Below, one piece after another: positions 42,157 to 54,954 of a stretch of DNA of 64,000 nt. The stretch comes from Hyalella azteca (Eukaryota > Arthropoda > Malacostraca > Amphipoda > Hyalellidae). Within the stretch, counting starts at the first letter, position 1. Each line of letters begins with the position of its first letter. Position numbers and translations under genes: made by a program. The notes under the pieces are model-generated. The model searched no databases, was not told where the DNA came from, and was given only the letters and a program-made list of their open reading frames with translations. Where the stretch lies: positions 278,125 to 342,124 of the forward strand of contig NW_025941708.1 of NCBI RefSeq assembly GCF_000764305.2, given 5' to 3'.

Positions 42157-42460
42157 GTGATCTACGACACTTCTGTCAGTGACGGTGATCTACGACACTT
42201 CTATCAGTGACGGTGATCTACGACACTTCTGTCAGTGACGGTGATCTACGACACTTCTATCAGTGACGGTGATCTACGACACTTCTGTCAGTGACAGTGA
42301 TCTACGACNATCTACGACGCGTCTGACAGTGACGGTGATCTACAACACTTCTGTCAATGACGGTGATCTACGACGCGTCTGGCAGTGACGGTGATCTACA
42401 ACACTTCTGTCAATGACGGTGATCTACGACGCGTACGTCAGTGACGATGATCGACGGCGA
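42157..42460. repeat. Minisatellite, 28-29-bp unit, two alternating variants
   Basis: About 11 units containing GTGATCTACGACACTTC followed by TGTCAGTGACG or TATCAGTGACG, and later GCGTCTGGCAGTGACG. One unknown base (42309) sits at a partly duplicated unit, suggesting an assembly join inside the array. Confidence 0.93.
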
Positions 42461-45042
42461 TTGAGTCAGGGAAGAGCGATTATTTTTGTAGCAACGCCGG
42501 CACGATGTGCTGTAGAATTTCATTCACATCGTTCACCATGTACATATGTGATGCAAAGTGTTGTATCTGTATATTAGAAGCGAATACAATTTTTTTATCT
42601 GGCAATGTTAATATACTTTTTATTATGTTAAGCAGCACATTCAAGTAAACAGTTGCGTATAAAAGGTCTTGGGTACACCTTGCTCTCTAAAATACTCAAA
42701 GCAATTTATGCAGACATGAAAAATGTGTCCTGCTAGAGGCTAGAAGTTCGCCCACGCTGGTTTAATGTCCCGGACTTTCCTTTCACTGATGTAACTTGCA
42801 GCGTGGCATGGGCACCACTTACACAGCATCTAAATACCTTACATACTGGCCAGACGCATGCGCCCATGAGCATGCCTAAAAAGTTAACATGGCTGTCAGT
42901 ATTCTTATCTGTTTTCACAATGATGATTTTATGGTTCACTAAATTAATTATTGCTTTAATTAAGCAATACAAGACCGGCATTGATTAGCTTTAAGATAAA
43001 AACGTTGAAACTCAAGAGTCTAAACAATGAAAATTTCACACCATGTGTTTCATGCAGCAATGGTAAAGAGTCTTGTTTATTGTGGCATTGAATGTTAAAG
43101 CTCATATAGGTGAACATTGACGTTTACGAATGCTATTTATAAGCGAACATCAATATGGTATCTTATATGTTTGAAGTTCAATTCCGTGTAGATATACTAG
43201 TAATTGTCTTCCATTTTATGAAAGTTCTTGTGTTTTTTTCACGTATGGAGAATGAAGGTTTATTAATAATACGTGATGAGTCACTTTCCGTATAATTTGT
43301 TCAGTTGGTTGGCCGAGTGAAATCTGCATGTTTCCTGCAATTAATTTCAAAGTTTTTCAAATAAATTAATAAAATCTATATTTATATCTCGCCAACTCAC
43401 AGTATGAGGTTATATACCAGCTCTATCCAACAAATATTGTTCCTTTTGTTCGCAAGGTTAACTTTGAAAAGCGAGGTAAAAAATGCTATGAACATACCAA
43501 ATGTTTGAAGATAATCAACGCCGTTTGATATATGATTTTGACCGATGACTCTCCATAGGCGTATAATATCACATCAACTTAGAGTTTTTATTCCATAGCT
43601 AATTTAACTTGATCATTGCAAGAAGGCCGATTAAACATTTGATCATGAAATACAGGGTCTATGCAATACGGATGCTAGGCTGCCTCTTCTTGAATGAGCT
43701 TGCGACGTTATTTATAGTTGATTGATGCAATTTTATTACTCAAATGAAAAATAAATAAATTATTTCTTAAATAGAACGACGAGTAAAATAGAGAAATCGA
43801 ATAGTTTTTATAGTTTTTACATTCGTTTATATATTAGTTTTTACCGCATACTTGGAAAATTAATGCTTTGTAACTTGGAAGTAAAACTTCGACCTACGGA
43901 AAGTTAAATATTTTGTAACGATCGGAGGCCAAGTACATCATTTGTAGGTGCAACTTTGAAGTCATGAAAGTTCAAAGAATTCTGCGCCAAAGTCGAATTG
44001 ACATTTAAATATAATAAGAACAATATTTCATTCCCAACACTCGATATAGTTACTCGAGTTTCGAAGGCGTCAGGAAATAAATGTGTTCCTGAGAATTAAT
44101 CATCGCTCTAAAGCCTCAGCTCCCAGTTAGGCTCCTCTGACTGGGATACGATGACGTGTCGTGTATCGACGAGCACGCAAGCGAGGTTCATTATAACCTC
44201 TTCTCCCAACAACGTATTTGACACGAATTTAGCATTCTTCCTCCTTCCTTATAACAATTCGAGCAATTCCCGATTGAATATGATACATGTACTGCATATT
44301 GAATAAGTCGTCTCTCATGAGGAGAGACAAAACAAAAATTTGGGAACAAAATTCTGGGAACTTCGTTTGATGAATAATCTGGTTTTAGATTATTTTTCGC
44401 AACAGAGTCAAAGCTTGCTTTCATTACCTGTCATAAAAATATCTGTTCAGTGAATGTGGGCGCGCGGAAGCTCGGCAGTGTTTGGCACCGCGTAAAAAAT
44501 GACTCTTTCCACATCCTCAGGCGGTGATGAAACAGTCGAATGTTCACTGTATTTCTTAGCGTTAATAGAAACCAGTAATAAAGCGCAGCTGTGCCTTAAA
44601 TCCATTCACTTCAGATGTTTTTCACACATTGTTTGATGTTTGGTTTTTGTTACGGATTTTCTTTTCATGTTTTCTTTTAAACGTGACGATATCAGGGCAA
44701 AAGGAAACTTATAGTTACAATATTTAAATATCGAGTATCCACTTGAAGCCCTAAATCTGCTTTACGATTTACATATGGATGGAATATATTGATATAAATT
44801 CTCTCCAATAACAATTTGGGCAGAATTGAAAGTCAATAATAAAACTAGTATTTAGATTTGCTTCTCCATTGTGGGAACCAGCTCATGCGGTTCTCTGAGA
44901 CAAATTATATTCATACTGTGAATAGGATTATCAGATATTGTAATCACCAATAACCAAAAAATGAAACCGTTTACGAGTTGGATTTTTACGGGTTCAATAT
45001 TTAATCCTCTTCCCGGTATTGACCCAGCAGTTGCATTACCGT

Positions 45043-45170
45043 TTTGGCTAATAATATAATATATAATATGTAACGTAATATAATGTTTATAAGATACATA
45101 TTATATCATATATTATATTATATCATATTAATAATATTATTATATCATATTATGTTATGATATAATATGT
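45043..45170. repeat. AT-rich cruciform-prone tract
   Basis: About 130 bases made almost only of ATATAATAT and ATATTATAT words, including long near-palindromes. It could form cruciforms and is likely to be polymorphic in length. Confidence 0.8.
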
Positions 45171-45736
45171 TTATATCTCAAGGCCTGGTGATGATATTTA
45201 CCTTCAGTGGACAGAATTGCATTGTATTAGAAACTCGACAGCGTGGAAGAGCGAAAAAAAAACTATTTTATTCATATGTCAGGCCGTGCACGCGAATAGC
45301 CGCGAACAAATTACATGTGCCATGCGTGAAATGCATCAGCCTTCAATGTATTGTAAGAGGAGGCCGGAAAGCGCATGCGATGATTATGCAAATGTGACAT
45401 CAAAGCGAGTTAGCTTAAATCGTTTCTGACCGTCCCATACGCGCCTGTCACGCACCTCCGTCGCCTGACCTTGTCTGCATCGCCCCTGCACCAGCAGGTT
45501 CAGGCGCGCAGACCGCTTAACGTCAATGCGGGTCTGACTCTCGCAGCGGTCAGACGTGTGCGGTGCACGTTGACGAGTACGCGGTGGCAAGTGACGAAAC
45601 TGACTCTAATCCTCTACACTCAAACATCGATTTCTTTATTCACAATTATTAAAACTTTTATATCATAAGTCAGAATTGGTCAGGAGATGAGGAAGCGAGG
45701 GAAAGAGAGGCTATCTTCATTGATTAGAAAATTTGG

Positions 45737-45957
45737 TGTCAGCTTTTATAAAAAAGGATTTTTCTGTGGAAAGGTTTTGCTGGCTCATAAATAAATAACT
45801 TTTTCCACGTATGATCTCTATGTTAGATTTAATAGATTACAAAATTTGTCCCCCCGTTGTGTCAGCTTTTATAAAAAAGGATTTTACTGTATAAAGGTTT
45901 TGCTGGCTCATAAATAAATAACTTTTTCCACTTATGATCTCAACGTTAGGTTTAATA
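45737..45957 (+). repeat. Direct repeat, two 98-bp copies
   Basis: Copies at about 45737-45835 and 45860-45957 (offset 123) share TGTCAGCTTTTATAAAAAAG, AAAGGTTTTGCTGGCTCATA and AATAACTTTTTCCAC. No coding function was seen. Confidence 0.85.
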
Positions 45958-46011
45958 TTCAGCTGAGACAGGATTGAGTAAAAACTAACACGTTTTGCAC
46001 GTTGTCTCGGG

Positions 46012-46268
46012 CATGGTTGAACTATATGAGGTTGACCCAGGTGAAGTTCCGCCTTATTCAGTTCAGCTTTTTTGTTACGTCACTGAGATCCAGAAACGTC
46101 AACAAACCCGTCATTCCAATGACGGATTGGTTGACTGGTTTGAACACATTTCGGTGATTAGTTGATGCCCGTGACGTCACTGAGATCAGTGACGTCACAG
46201 GCAAACAACAAGCTCCATCCGCGAAAATGAGCTTCTCATGGGTCAAACCTTATACTAGTTTAACCATG
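46012..46268. mobile_element. 257-bp TIR element, CATGGTTGAAC ends, 8-bp target duplication
   Basis: The left end CATGGTTGAACTATATGAG continues to GACCCA. The complement of the right end reads CATGGTTAAACTAGTATAAG and continues to GACCCA. Together they form imperfect TIRs of about 28-30 bp. GTCTCGGG flanks both sides exactly (46004-46011 and 46269-46276). An inner palindrome at 46171-46198 has 12-bp arms GTGACGTCACTG. There is no transposase, so it is a miniature non-autonomous element. TIRs of about 30 bp starting CATG and GC-rich 8-bp duplications are features of the P superfamily; hAT elements also make 8-bp duplications. Confidence 0.9.
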
Positions 46269-46496
46269 GTCTCGGGAACAGCTCCATTTCATTATGAATG
46301 ACTTGGTTGACTTTACCCAAGGTTCGATCAATATCCAGTTTTTTGTTTCCTCGTCTTGAATTAAACCGCGGAGAACTCGACCATCAAAGATCCAATTGAA
46401 ATTGACAGCAAACAGAATTAGGAACTTGTAAAAACCCAACAACACATTCGATAGCGAACTTCATGGTACCCATCGTTCGTGTTGAAAATAAGATGA

Positions 46497-46947
46497 GAAA
46501 TACGGAACATAACATAACATAGTGATGTCGGCGCTGAAGAATGGCCTGATGTGACTTGTCGCCGATTCCTGTTCTTTTCGTGGCTTGTCCACACGAGAAC
46601 TAAAAACTGGTCCGTTGACCGGATCTTTTCATCACTGACGATAGTTTGAGAAAGCTACTAGATTTCCACCGGGTTCGATATGGTGCTAGGCATTTCAAGT
46701 CTGAACATATATTTTTCCATAGCTTTATCTATTCTGTTCTTGGACGCTTTCATACTCGGAGCGCTAACGATAGAATCGGAAAGGCTGTTCCACATGTCGG
46801 TGACTCGAAGCGAGAAGAAATTTTGTCGCGTGGATGAGTTACGACGAGTTTTTTAGTCTATAGCCGGGGCCCCTGGTGTTGCTTCTGGTTTCAAATTCTA
46901 GTAATCCTTCGGGGACCTTGTATAAACCATGAGGATACGTATACTTC
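46497..46947 (-). mobile_element. LINE 3' end (CR1/L2-like) copy A
   Basis: On the minus strand it encodes a reverse-transcriptase C terminus: HGLYKVPEGLLEFETRSNTR, a degenerate stretch with a stop, then RQNFFSLRVTDMWNSLSDSI and KNRIDKAMEKYMFRLEMPST. The 3' UTR follows, ending in a repeated TGTTA-type tail (AACATAACATAACAT on the plus strand). It is 5'-truncated and dead. Confidence 0.9.
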
Positions 46948-48124
46948 AATAAGCTGCCAATTATTTATTGAAAATCATGAAAAATCTGAATCATCCATAC
47001 TTTTCATTTACAATCTGAACCGAAATTGTTGGCGAGATGAGATAATGCTACAGTTTCCAGTACGTCAGCTACGTCCGCATATATAAGAAAACCTATATTA
47101 TATTTGCATTTGAAGCATGTAATTTTTGTATTTATATGGTAATATTTTCAAAAGATGAGCATAAATCGCACTCAAGAATGAGGAATTAACCTCGAAAAAA
47201 ACTTGTAAAGATTGCGCGTCATCCTCATATTGTATTAAAATGTGTCCATGGGGTAACAGAGGATTCACACAAGGCCTTCACATTCACAGATTGCAGAAAA
47301 TAAACCATGACCATATTTGGTTCTTTCCAGCATCACAGTAATGAGCTGCAATTACAAGAATTTGCGATGCATAAAATTTGTGTACGATAGTTGTCGGAAA
47401 TTGAAAATTAAGACCGACCAATTTATGTTAATAATAAACAATGTCGGGCCACATAACGCGTTTCAGCGAGATGATCTCGCATTTGTAGTTTTCATCGCAA
47501 GTGGAATTTTTTCTTTTGTAGCAACTAAGCGAAATTTGAAGAAGATTTCTCGAAATATATTTCGCAAGACGGGGATCCCCGGACCGAGACTCGTCTGCGT
47601 TTCTTCGAAGGACAAACGATCTGCATAAAAAAAACGGTGAACAGAAGGGAGGGGAGATCAACGTTTCCTGCCTATGATTATTTTAGAATTTTTTTAATGC
47701 CACGCGATCACAATAATCAATCGAGAACAATTTTTTCATTGAATTTCATACTATTTATTAAAACCCCAATTTTCCCTTATCCGCAGGTATTTTTAAGACC
47801 ACTTCGAGCCTTTTTTATAAACGATTGCTAATTAGCACCTCGAAATTCAACGAAGCAAAAGCTATTCCAGTGTTTTAGAGTGACAGAATTGGTATGAGTG
47901 CCTTGCACAGTTGCAAAGGTTACAGGTGCCTCGCTCTCATACGAGGAGCAGGTGTATAGAAGGCCATTATGATGATCATTTATACCTCTATATAGTGGCA
48001 GATATGTTAAAAATTCTGTAGTAAAAACTAAAGAAATAATTTAATGTAAGCGAACGTCAACGAACGCCCTAATCGATTCTTCAGATACCGAGTCCCATCC
48101 GAGTCCAGCCGAACCAGCAACACA
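46948..48124. other. Intergenic, probable 5' flank and leader of the peptidase gene
   Basis: No gene seen. The sequence just before the ATG at 48125 is GC-richer (GAGTCCCATCCGAGTCCAGC region), consistent with a short 5' UTR. A 103-codon open frame at 47317-47628 has no recognisable features. Confidence 0.5.
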
Positions 48125-51100
48125 ATGGCGAAAATGTTCTACGTTTATAACATCAACGTTTCTTTATTAGGTAAGTAATTCACCAGCCAATTTTTTATCC
48201 AAACAAACACTGAAAATAATGTTTTACTAATGTTCATAAGGGATGACAAGACAAGTTAAATAGCATAGCAGTCTTCCAAACAAATCAGCCTGCAACAATA
48301 AGCGCTCAGAAATTTAACGTCATGTCTATTTATTTGAGTCAAGTCTCGCACACAGCTTCCTCATGGCCAAATGAAACTTAATTACATTCTCGTCTCAATT
48401 AAACTTCTAATTTTTCGCAGCCCATGCTGCAGCGAATGAGACGGCGATGTCATTGCATTTTACTCTTTTAAAGCTTCAGTACTATTCATAAATATAATTT
48501 GCACGTATGTTTTCAGCTTGGCCATCGTGACCGATATAATTAATTTAAAAATGATGATATTATATAAGCATGTGCGATATAATTCTACAAGACTGGGAAA
48601 AACATGTATGAATAGCCTTAGTTCCAGCGTTTAGTTCCGTTAGTTCCGTATCCAATGAAATTAAAGGTAAAAGCTTATCAGCAAAAAATATTGACATCCG
48701 ACGAAAGACTGAGCTACTAATTTCATCAGCTGAAAGTAAAAGAGGAAGAGAGCGACAGGTGACCTGACACGTGCAGCGAATCGCTCTCACTTTCAACGGA
48801 TGTTGTGCATGCAGGTCAACTCTCGAGCTTCTGGCGTTAACGGAAACTAACAAGAAAAAAATGATGTGCACATTATCATGGTTTTAAATCATTTGAATTA
48901 CGTCTGTAAATACAATAAATTTATCTACCGTTGTTAATCTAAATCTTATGACCTCTACGAACGACGTGACAAGCCTAGTCATGTAAACCTAAAACTACTA
49001 TGCGTCTCAAATAGGGAATAAATAAAGAGTGAAATGAAGCGACTGCAGTCTAGCGACGATGACAAGCACTTGCATGCATTCCTTTAGGCTAACTTTAGAG
49101 GCCAACGACGAATGGAAACAAACACTGAATGAGAGAATTGACTTGAATACTTCGTGCTCACCTTAGTAGGGCTGAGTATTATACGCCGGTTCGCTTGTTC
49201 AGTATGTACGAAATTTATAATCTGAGATATTTAAATGATCAAGTTTTATTTAGCATAAACGAAGTATTTTACAAAACGCTTCAGTTTTTCAATTCATTCT
49301 CAAACAAGCGCAGTCACTCATTTAAACAAGCTTTTGTGAATATATAACAAAACATTGCCGTTGAGTTGAGAACAACCGGGCCGCTTGCGTCATCCATAGT
49401 CTGATTAGGCTGAGTAAACATTTCTGAATTGCGCTCCACTAAAACAAACTCCATTATCTTGATCGATGAATGCCGGGCTATAGAAAAAGACGTTGGATGT
49501 GATCTGTATCCAGACTACGGCGTGCAAGTGTTCGTTTAATAATATAAGAGATAATTACTTGGCCTTGCTGGTCTCTTTAGGCGTCGTTAATTGAATTCAT
49601 CAAAGGAAAGTTCTGGACAGGTATTAGTCATTTTGCAGTAACCGCTTTTCCCAACGAGTATTCAAAAATTAATAGACTAGACTAAATCAATTCAGAAACT
49701 TTGCACTTTGAGAGGCGAGCGCACATTCATGCACTGTAACTTTTGAAACTTCACTGCAGGCCATTACCTCACATCCTGCTCGGCCTGTTTGGCAACAGGT
49801 CACAATACGTGAAGGATTTGTGTCTATGTTGTAATAAATAGGCTCGAAAACTGGCAACAGCAATGATAATATAATATAATAGAGTAGAATATAATAGAAG
49901 TGTCGGCATTGAAGAAATAGGCCCATGGCCTGTTGCCGATTCTTGAACTTTTCGTGACTTCCCAAGGGATCCAGCCTTTGGAACCCGATCTTTCTATAGC
50001 TGACGATTGATTGAGATAGGTGCTGGACTTATTGCCTGGTCCGTAATTTGCTAGGCATTTTAAGACTGAACATATGCTCATGCATAGCTTCGTCTAGTCT
50101 GTTCTTGAAGGTGTTCATACTCGGAGCGTCAGCGATGCTATCATGGGAGGCTGTTCCACATGTCGGTGACTCGAAATGACGAAAATAAAATTACTGTCAA
50201 CACTTCAATCATTTATTTACTAACTTAAATGTATGTGTGAAAGACCAGATCGTGGTTATCAGTAAATTGACGAAATGTCGCTCGTCCACATATATTATTA
50301 ATGGATCTAATTATATTTCAACAGGTTTGATTGTAACATCGGTGTTACTGTCACTCATCTGTCCCGCGTGCTGTCGCCTCGAGCTCGACTTCTCGAAACT
50401 AAGCGACCCGATCAACCTGCGGCGAGCTGAGCATTACGGACTGACTTCTATTTTTGACCAACACAGCACATCAACGTTCACGCTTAGGATGAGTCAGGAC
50501 ACGATGCAGGTGAAACGAAGTTCTAACGTGTTCAAACATAATTATTCAAGGTAATTGTTGCCGTCCATGATGAGCAAAGGAGTGTTGAAATAGGTGACTT
50601 TTGTTTCCTGACTGAAATAGGTCAGGTTCATAGTAACATCCTGATTGAAAGAAAAAAGTTATCTTATCTAAGCAATCTACTTGAAAATATATACAACATA
50701 TAGACACCTGAAAAGGCGGGGAAATGTTCCACTTCATGTAAGATTGTTTTGATTTACTTAAATCGCCTATTCGTCCTCACATCCTATTCAGAAAATTGGC
50801 GTTGGAGAAGGAGACCTGCCGAGCCCTCCTAGCCGTCTGGAAAATCCCTACACGCGGTCTGCTTTTGTGGTGGGTCTTGGGGAACATTTAGCAAACTGAT
50901 TTTGTTTCGAAAGTTTTCTGCGAGGGAATGAATCAAAAGACGAATATTAGTTCAGAGTACTATATAGAAGTAGAGGCATAAAATAATCACTCCAATTTAA
51001 AATATCAGGAATGACATAAAAATGAATTATTTTGGCACATGCAAATCTTAAAGTAGCAGATCATAATTTTCTATAACAAAAATTAGAAGCAAAATATGCG

Positions 51101-54100
51101 ACTTTTCATTCGATGATTTTCTTCGGGGAACAAATAATGTGTCTTTCTCCGCCGACCAGGAAGCAGTTTTGCGCAACGTGAGCCACCCCTTGCTTCCTGA
51201 GGGGCAAGAGCTCCTGCAAACTATGCTGGCAGGACCTCTGCAGAGCGCCGTGGTCACGCTACAGCCCACGGACGACCAGTTCGACGAGATGATGCTCTTC
51301 CTGGACGCGTACAAGGCGTTCTGGAACTACATGGGCGAAGAGACGGTGCCTAAGGTTCGGCGCATGTAATAACTGATGTTCGGGAACTGGAAAACGAAAA
51401 AGCATCGAAATGTTCTTATACTTTGATGAGAATCACGTTTTTCAAGAAAATTACTTTCAATTAACATTTAAATAATATACCAGTTTTATTCCGCGTAAAT
51501 CTAAATTTTTCATTTAGTGTTGCCGGCGCTGAGGAATAGGCTTGGTGTGGCCTGAAATTTATATTCAATTTTTGTTTATTTGTATGTACACAGGTCATAA
51601 ATCACTAAGAGTATCTTGAATATTAGTCTAGCAACAAAACTAATAGTCATGGTTGAAGCTCAGGTGGAAGATCTTGCTTCCGAATACGTGCCGTCCGCCG
51701 TACAAGGCATCGTGCGGCGCTTTGTGCGGACGGAGCCGCGCAGAGCAGCGCGCAGACTGGCACCCATGGAGGCGTCGCACGAGTACCTGCGACACTTGAC
51801 CACCAGTGTCTTCAATGTGCCGCGCAACCAACGTACGATAATCTCGGTTTAATTATACCACTAATTGCTTTTATAAAGCAACTTTTTGAATGGGACGAAT
51901 ATTTGAACAAATAAGTTTTGATAAATCTTGGCAAGGTAACACATAATAAAGATACCTTAGCAGCTCGGAAAATTGTATACGAATCAGTCAATACAGATGT
52001 GTATTTTATGTAACTTAGATGACTTAATTTTACGGATAGCATTACACATTCCCACTCCATTCGACAATTTGGTTTGTGCTTTTATTCAGACTCATTTTGA
52101 TACTATTTCCTTCACTGGGTACTATATTCTTTCTAATTCAATGTAAATATTATAGGCAATATCCATCGACTCATTTAGCCTGAAACCGACTCCTAATTTC
52201 CGATTTTAAACTGCCCGGACATTGCTTATGAAATGCGACACTTGCGAGCAGTCGTGGACAAGCAGAACGCAACGGCTGTGAGAGTCTACGTCAGGCGTCA
52301 GTTAGAGGACTTGGGTCTGCTGGTGCTGGAACACAACTTCGCGTCCTACGAAACTGACTTTATGGTAAATTGAAGTTACTTCTACTAGAAAAAAAAACGA
52401 TTTAAATATTGAAGCCATCAGCCGAATAGTAATGAAGATTTCTTCCCGCATTTTCGTTTTTTAAATTTAATTGTTTAAAAAACATGCTGAAATAATTAAA
52501 AGAAATTGGTGACATCGTAAATTTAGGGATTCAATAAAATTCGTAAAAAGCCATGATGAGATAATAAATTATCGCTCATTCGGTCTGAGTTGTTGTGACA
52601 ATAATCTTAGATAAATACGACAGTCAAACACGCATGCTGATACCATAAAACTGTCCTACATTTTGCACAATTCTCCAAAAAGCTCTTTACGAAACCGAAG
52701 CGAAATTAGTGCAGTAACCTCTGCTTGAAAGTAACCCTAATCCTCGTAACTACAGGTTGGTGAAAGGCTAGAAGGCACTAATCTGATCGCCCTACTACCC
52801 GGCGCCCGGTTCAAGACGCCCCACGACAGACCCGTGGTGGTGGGCGCTCACATCGACACCGTCGTGGGCTCCCCAGGATACGATGACAACGGCTCCGGCA
52901 TGGCTGCTCTCATGGAGACCGCTAGAATGATCGCCACTTCTGGGTGCAAGTTCGACAACACTGTTGTCTTTGTGGCGTTCGATTTGGAGGAAATGGGTGA
53001 GGACTTTTGAAGTTACACAGAAAAACCCACAATAATCAGGTTCAAGTTACAGGTGAATGGTAAAACTTAACATCCAACTTCAGTGCACTTAATTAACAAT
53101 CCACATTATGAAACCTAACATAAATTGCCGACGAATTTTTCTGTTTGAACTGATCACCATATTTTCGGGAAATTCTTTTAAAACTTTAATAATATACGCA
53201 AGCTAATCTCTTCCTTCCCCACATCACAAATGTTCTGTACTTCACTTCGCAGGCACGCAGGGGTCAATGATGTTTGTGAAGGACTTTGTACCTCGAGTGC
53301 TAAAGCAGGAGCTCGGCATGGAACGAATTTATGGCGCTTTTGTGCTTGACTGCATTGGAAACTGGGACCCAGAACCTCAGTCTCAGGTGCTCAAGATTTA
53401 CTCATTTATTACTCATTATGAAAATTTTAATCTGGGAATATAAGTTAACAATTGCCAAATGCTATTTATCTAAAGTGCTGCCGAAAAACTCTAATATATC
53501 AAATTTCATTGTCAATATGAACTAATACTCGTTCATCACTGGGCAGGACCTACCTGAAGGCTGGCATGAATACTTGCCGCAATTTGTTGAACGGACTGAA
53601 AGAAACGACAGAAGAGGGGACTTTATCAGCTTGATCTACCGGAACGGCATAGATGCGTTCCTAGCAAATAGGTATAGCTCCTAAAATGCTTGCAAATTAA
53701 CATTATGTTTACTACAAAAGGTATGAATCCAAAAAACTAGTGACATTTTTCGAATTCTGAAATTTACTTCTCCTTTATATACAAGACAAGCATGACTGAA
53801 CTAGCACCAAAGAAACCTGAATCACGTAAGAAAATCCAGCAATTTGTTTCATTTGTCCCTTTCTATTTTCTACTAAAACTCACGAAATATTGCAGGTTTT
53901 CGTCGTACTTTTCTCGACTAGACGCGCCAGAGTTCCGACTTGAGGCGTTGGCAGTGGACAGCCTGGGGCCGCAGATGCCGAGCGTGATGGGACTGAAGAA
54001 GCACTTCAATGTCTTGCGGTCAGATCACGTCAGGTTTTGGTACCCAAATGGTGAAGATGGAAATGGTTTGAAGGTTACTATCCCTGCCGTCCTCATTACA

Positions 54101-54954
54101 GACACAGGTAAATGGCCTACAGTGATTTAAATGTTGCGTTAAAGCGATTTACCTATTATTTTAGATTAAATTATGAGTGTGACGTTCGACTTCACTAAAG
54201 AATGTAAACATTTCAATTTAAAAAGGTGAAGTATATCGCCATCATTATTTCATTTACCCTATCAGATAGAGCGCTCATTACTCCGTCACTCAATGCATTT
54301 AAATTTTCTTGAGCAATATTTTTCCCTGGGTTCTCTAACATAGTAAGCCTTGACAACAAAGTTTTCGATGTCAAGCTCAATAAATTGCGATTTCCAGGTC
54401 CCTTCAGGGGCAGGTTACGCCAGTGCTACCACAGCCCCTGCGACGTGCACAAGGCAGGCCAAGACCCTAACGTTAGTTTCCTGGCGAAGACAACCGAGGC
54501 TGTGGCCTGGACAACAGCAGACTTGGCAGGAGGTCAATGTGGGCCTCGAGGAAGGCTGGGAGTACGGCAACTTTTCAGACTAACTTCTAGTTTTTCGCTC
54601 GATTCACAGAACTCACCTCAGGACGAGCCGGACTCTGAAATTTCAGTAGTGCCCAACGATGTCAGTGATCCCGTAGGAAATGAAGAAAACGAAGCCTTGA
54701 GGAAGGTTACAGGATCGGAAGGCAGCAGGACTGCTCATGATCCTACCTTGGCATCCTTGACCAACGCGCTTGAAATGCTACATTTTCTAGGAGTCGTGCC
54801 ATCCATCGAAGAGCTCACTGAGAACCAGCTACGAACCCCGCGAAGAACTCCGAGGCCAGGAAGAGCGCGAGGCATGAGAGTGTTCAAGCGCAAATTACCT
54901 ATTAACTCTCATCAATTATATTCAACCGAGAGGCGCGGCTCTGACGTGACTTAA
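48125..54954 (+). CDS. Secreted M28-family zinc metallopeptidase (10 coding exons)
   Basis: Exons: 48125-48170, 50325-50509, 51160-51354, 51664-51832, 52252-52364, 52756-52996, 53253-53386, 53547-53671, 53896-54107, 54398-54954. All are GT-AG and phases close to 1977 bases, giving 658 residues. The start ATG (context AACACAATGG) sits on a 46-base exon. Joined to exon 2, it gives a hydrophobic signal peptide ending near LICPACC (about residue 33). The catalytic domain spans roughly residues 237-500. M28 ligands are visible: His268 in GAHIDTV, Asp280 in DDNGSG, Glu314 (base) and Glu315 in DLEEMG, Asp349 in LDCIGN, and His485 in CYHSPCD. The family hydrolyses peptides or cyclises N-terminal Gln; the sequence does not say which. 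The N-terminal 200 residues are not recognised, and the last 150 are Ser/Glu- and then Arg-rich. Weak points are the exon 3 donor (gttcgg) and the exon 5 acceptor, which lacks a strong pyrimidine tract. Confidence 0.88.
49870..50190 (-). mobile_element. LINE 3' end copy B, in peptidase intron 1
   Basis: The same family as 46497-46947, inverted relative to the host gene. The minus-strand coding remnant contains APSMNTFKNRLDEAMHEHMF. The tail is an ATAGAATAT-type microsatellite rather than TGTTA. It is more diverged than copies A and D. Confidence 0.85.
51515..51560 (-). mobile_element. LINE 3' UTR scrap, in peptidase intron 3
   Basis: GCCGGCGCTGAGGAATAGGC followed by TTGGTGTGGCC matches only the last 40 or so bases of the 3' UTR of the same LINE family. 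This is a very short 5'-truncated insertion. Confidence 0.6.

Larger units (their letters stand above)
42461..46003. other. No supported gene
   Basis: AT-rich sequence with the AT cruciform tract and the 98-bp duplication listed separately. A CpG-rich island-like patch lies at about 45270-45600, with short open frames on both strands and no recognisable protein. Confidence 0.5.

Noticed and set aside
42157..42460. CRISPR-like array
   Set aside because: Units are contiguous with no unique spacers, there are no cas genes, and the genome is eukaryotic; it is a minisatellite.
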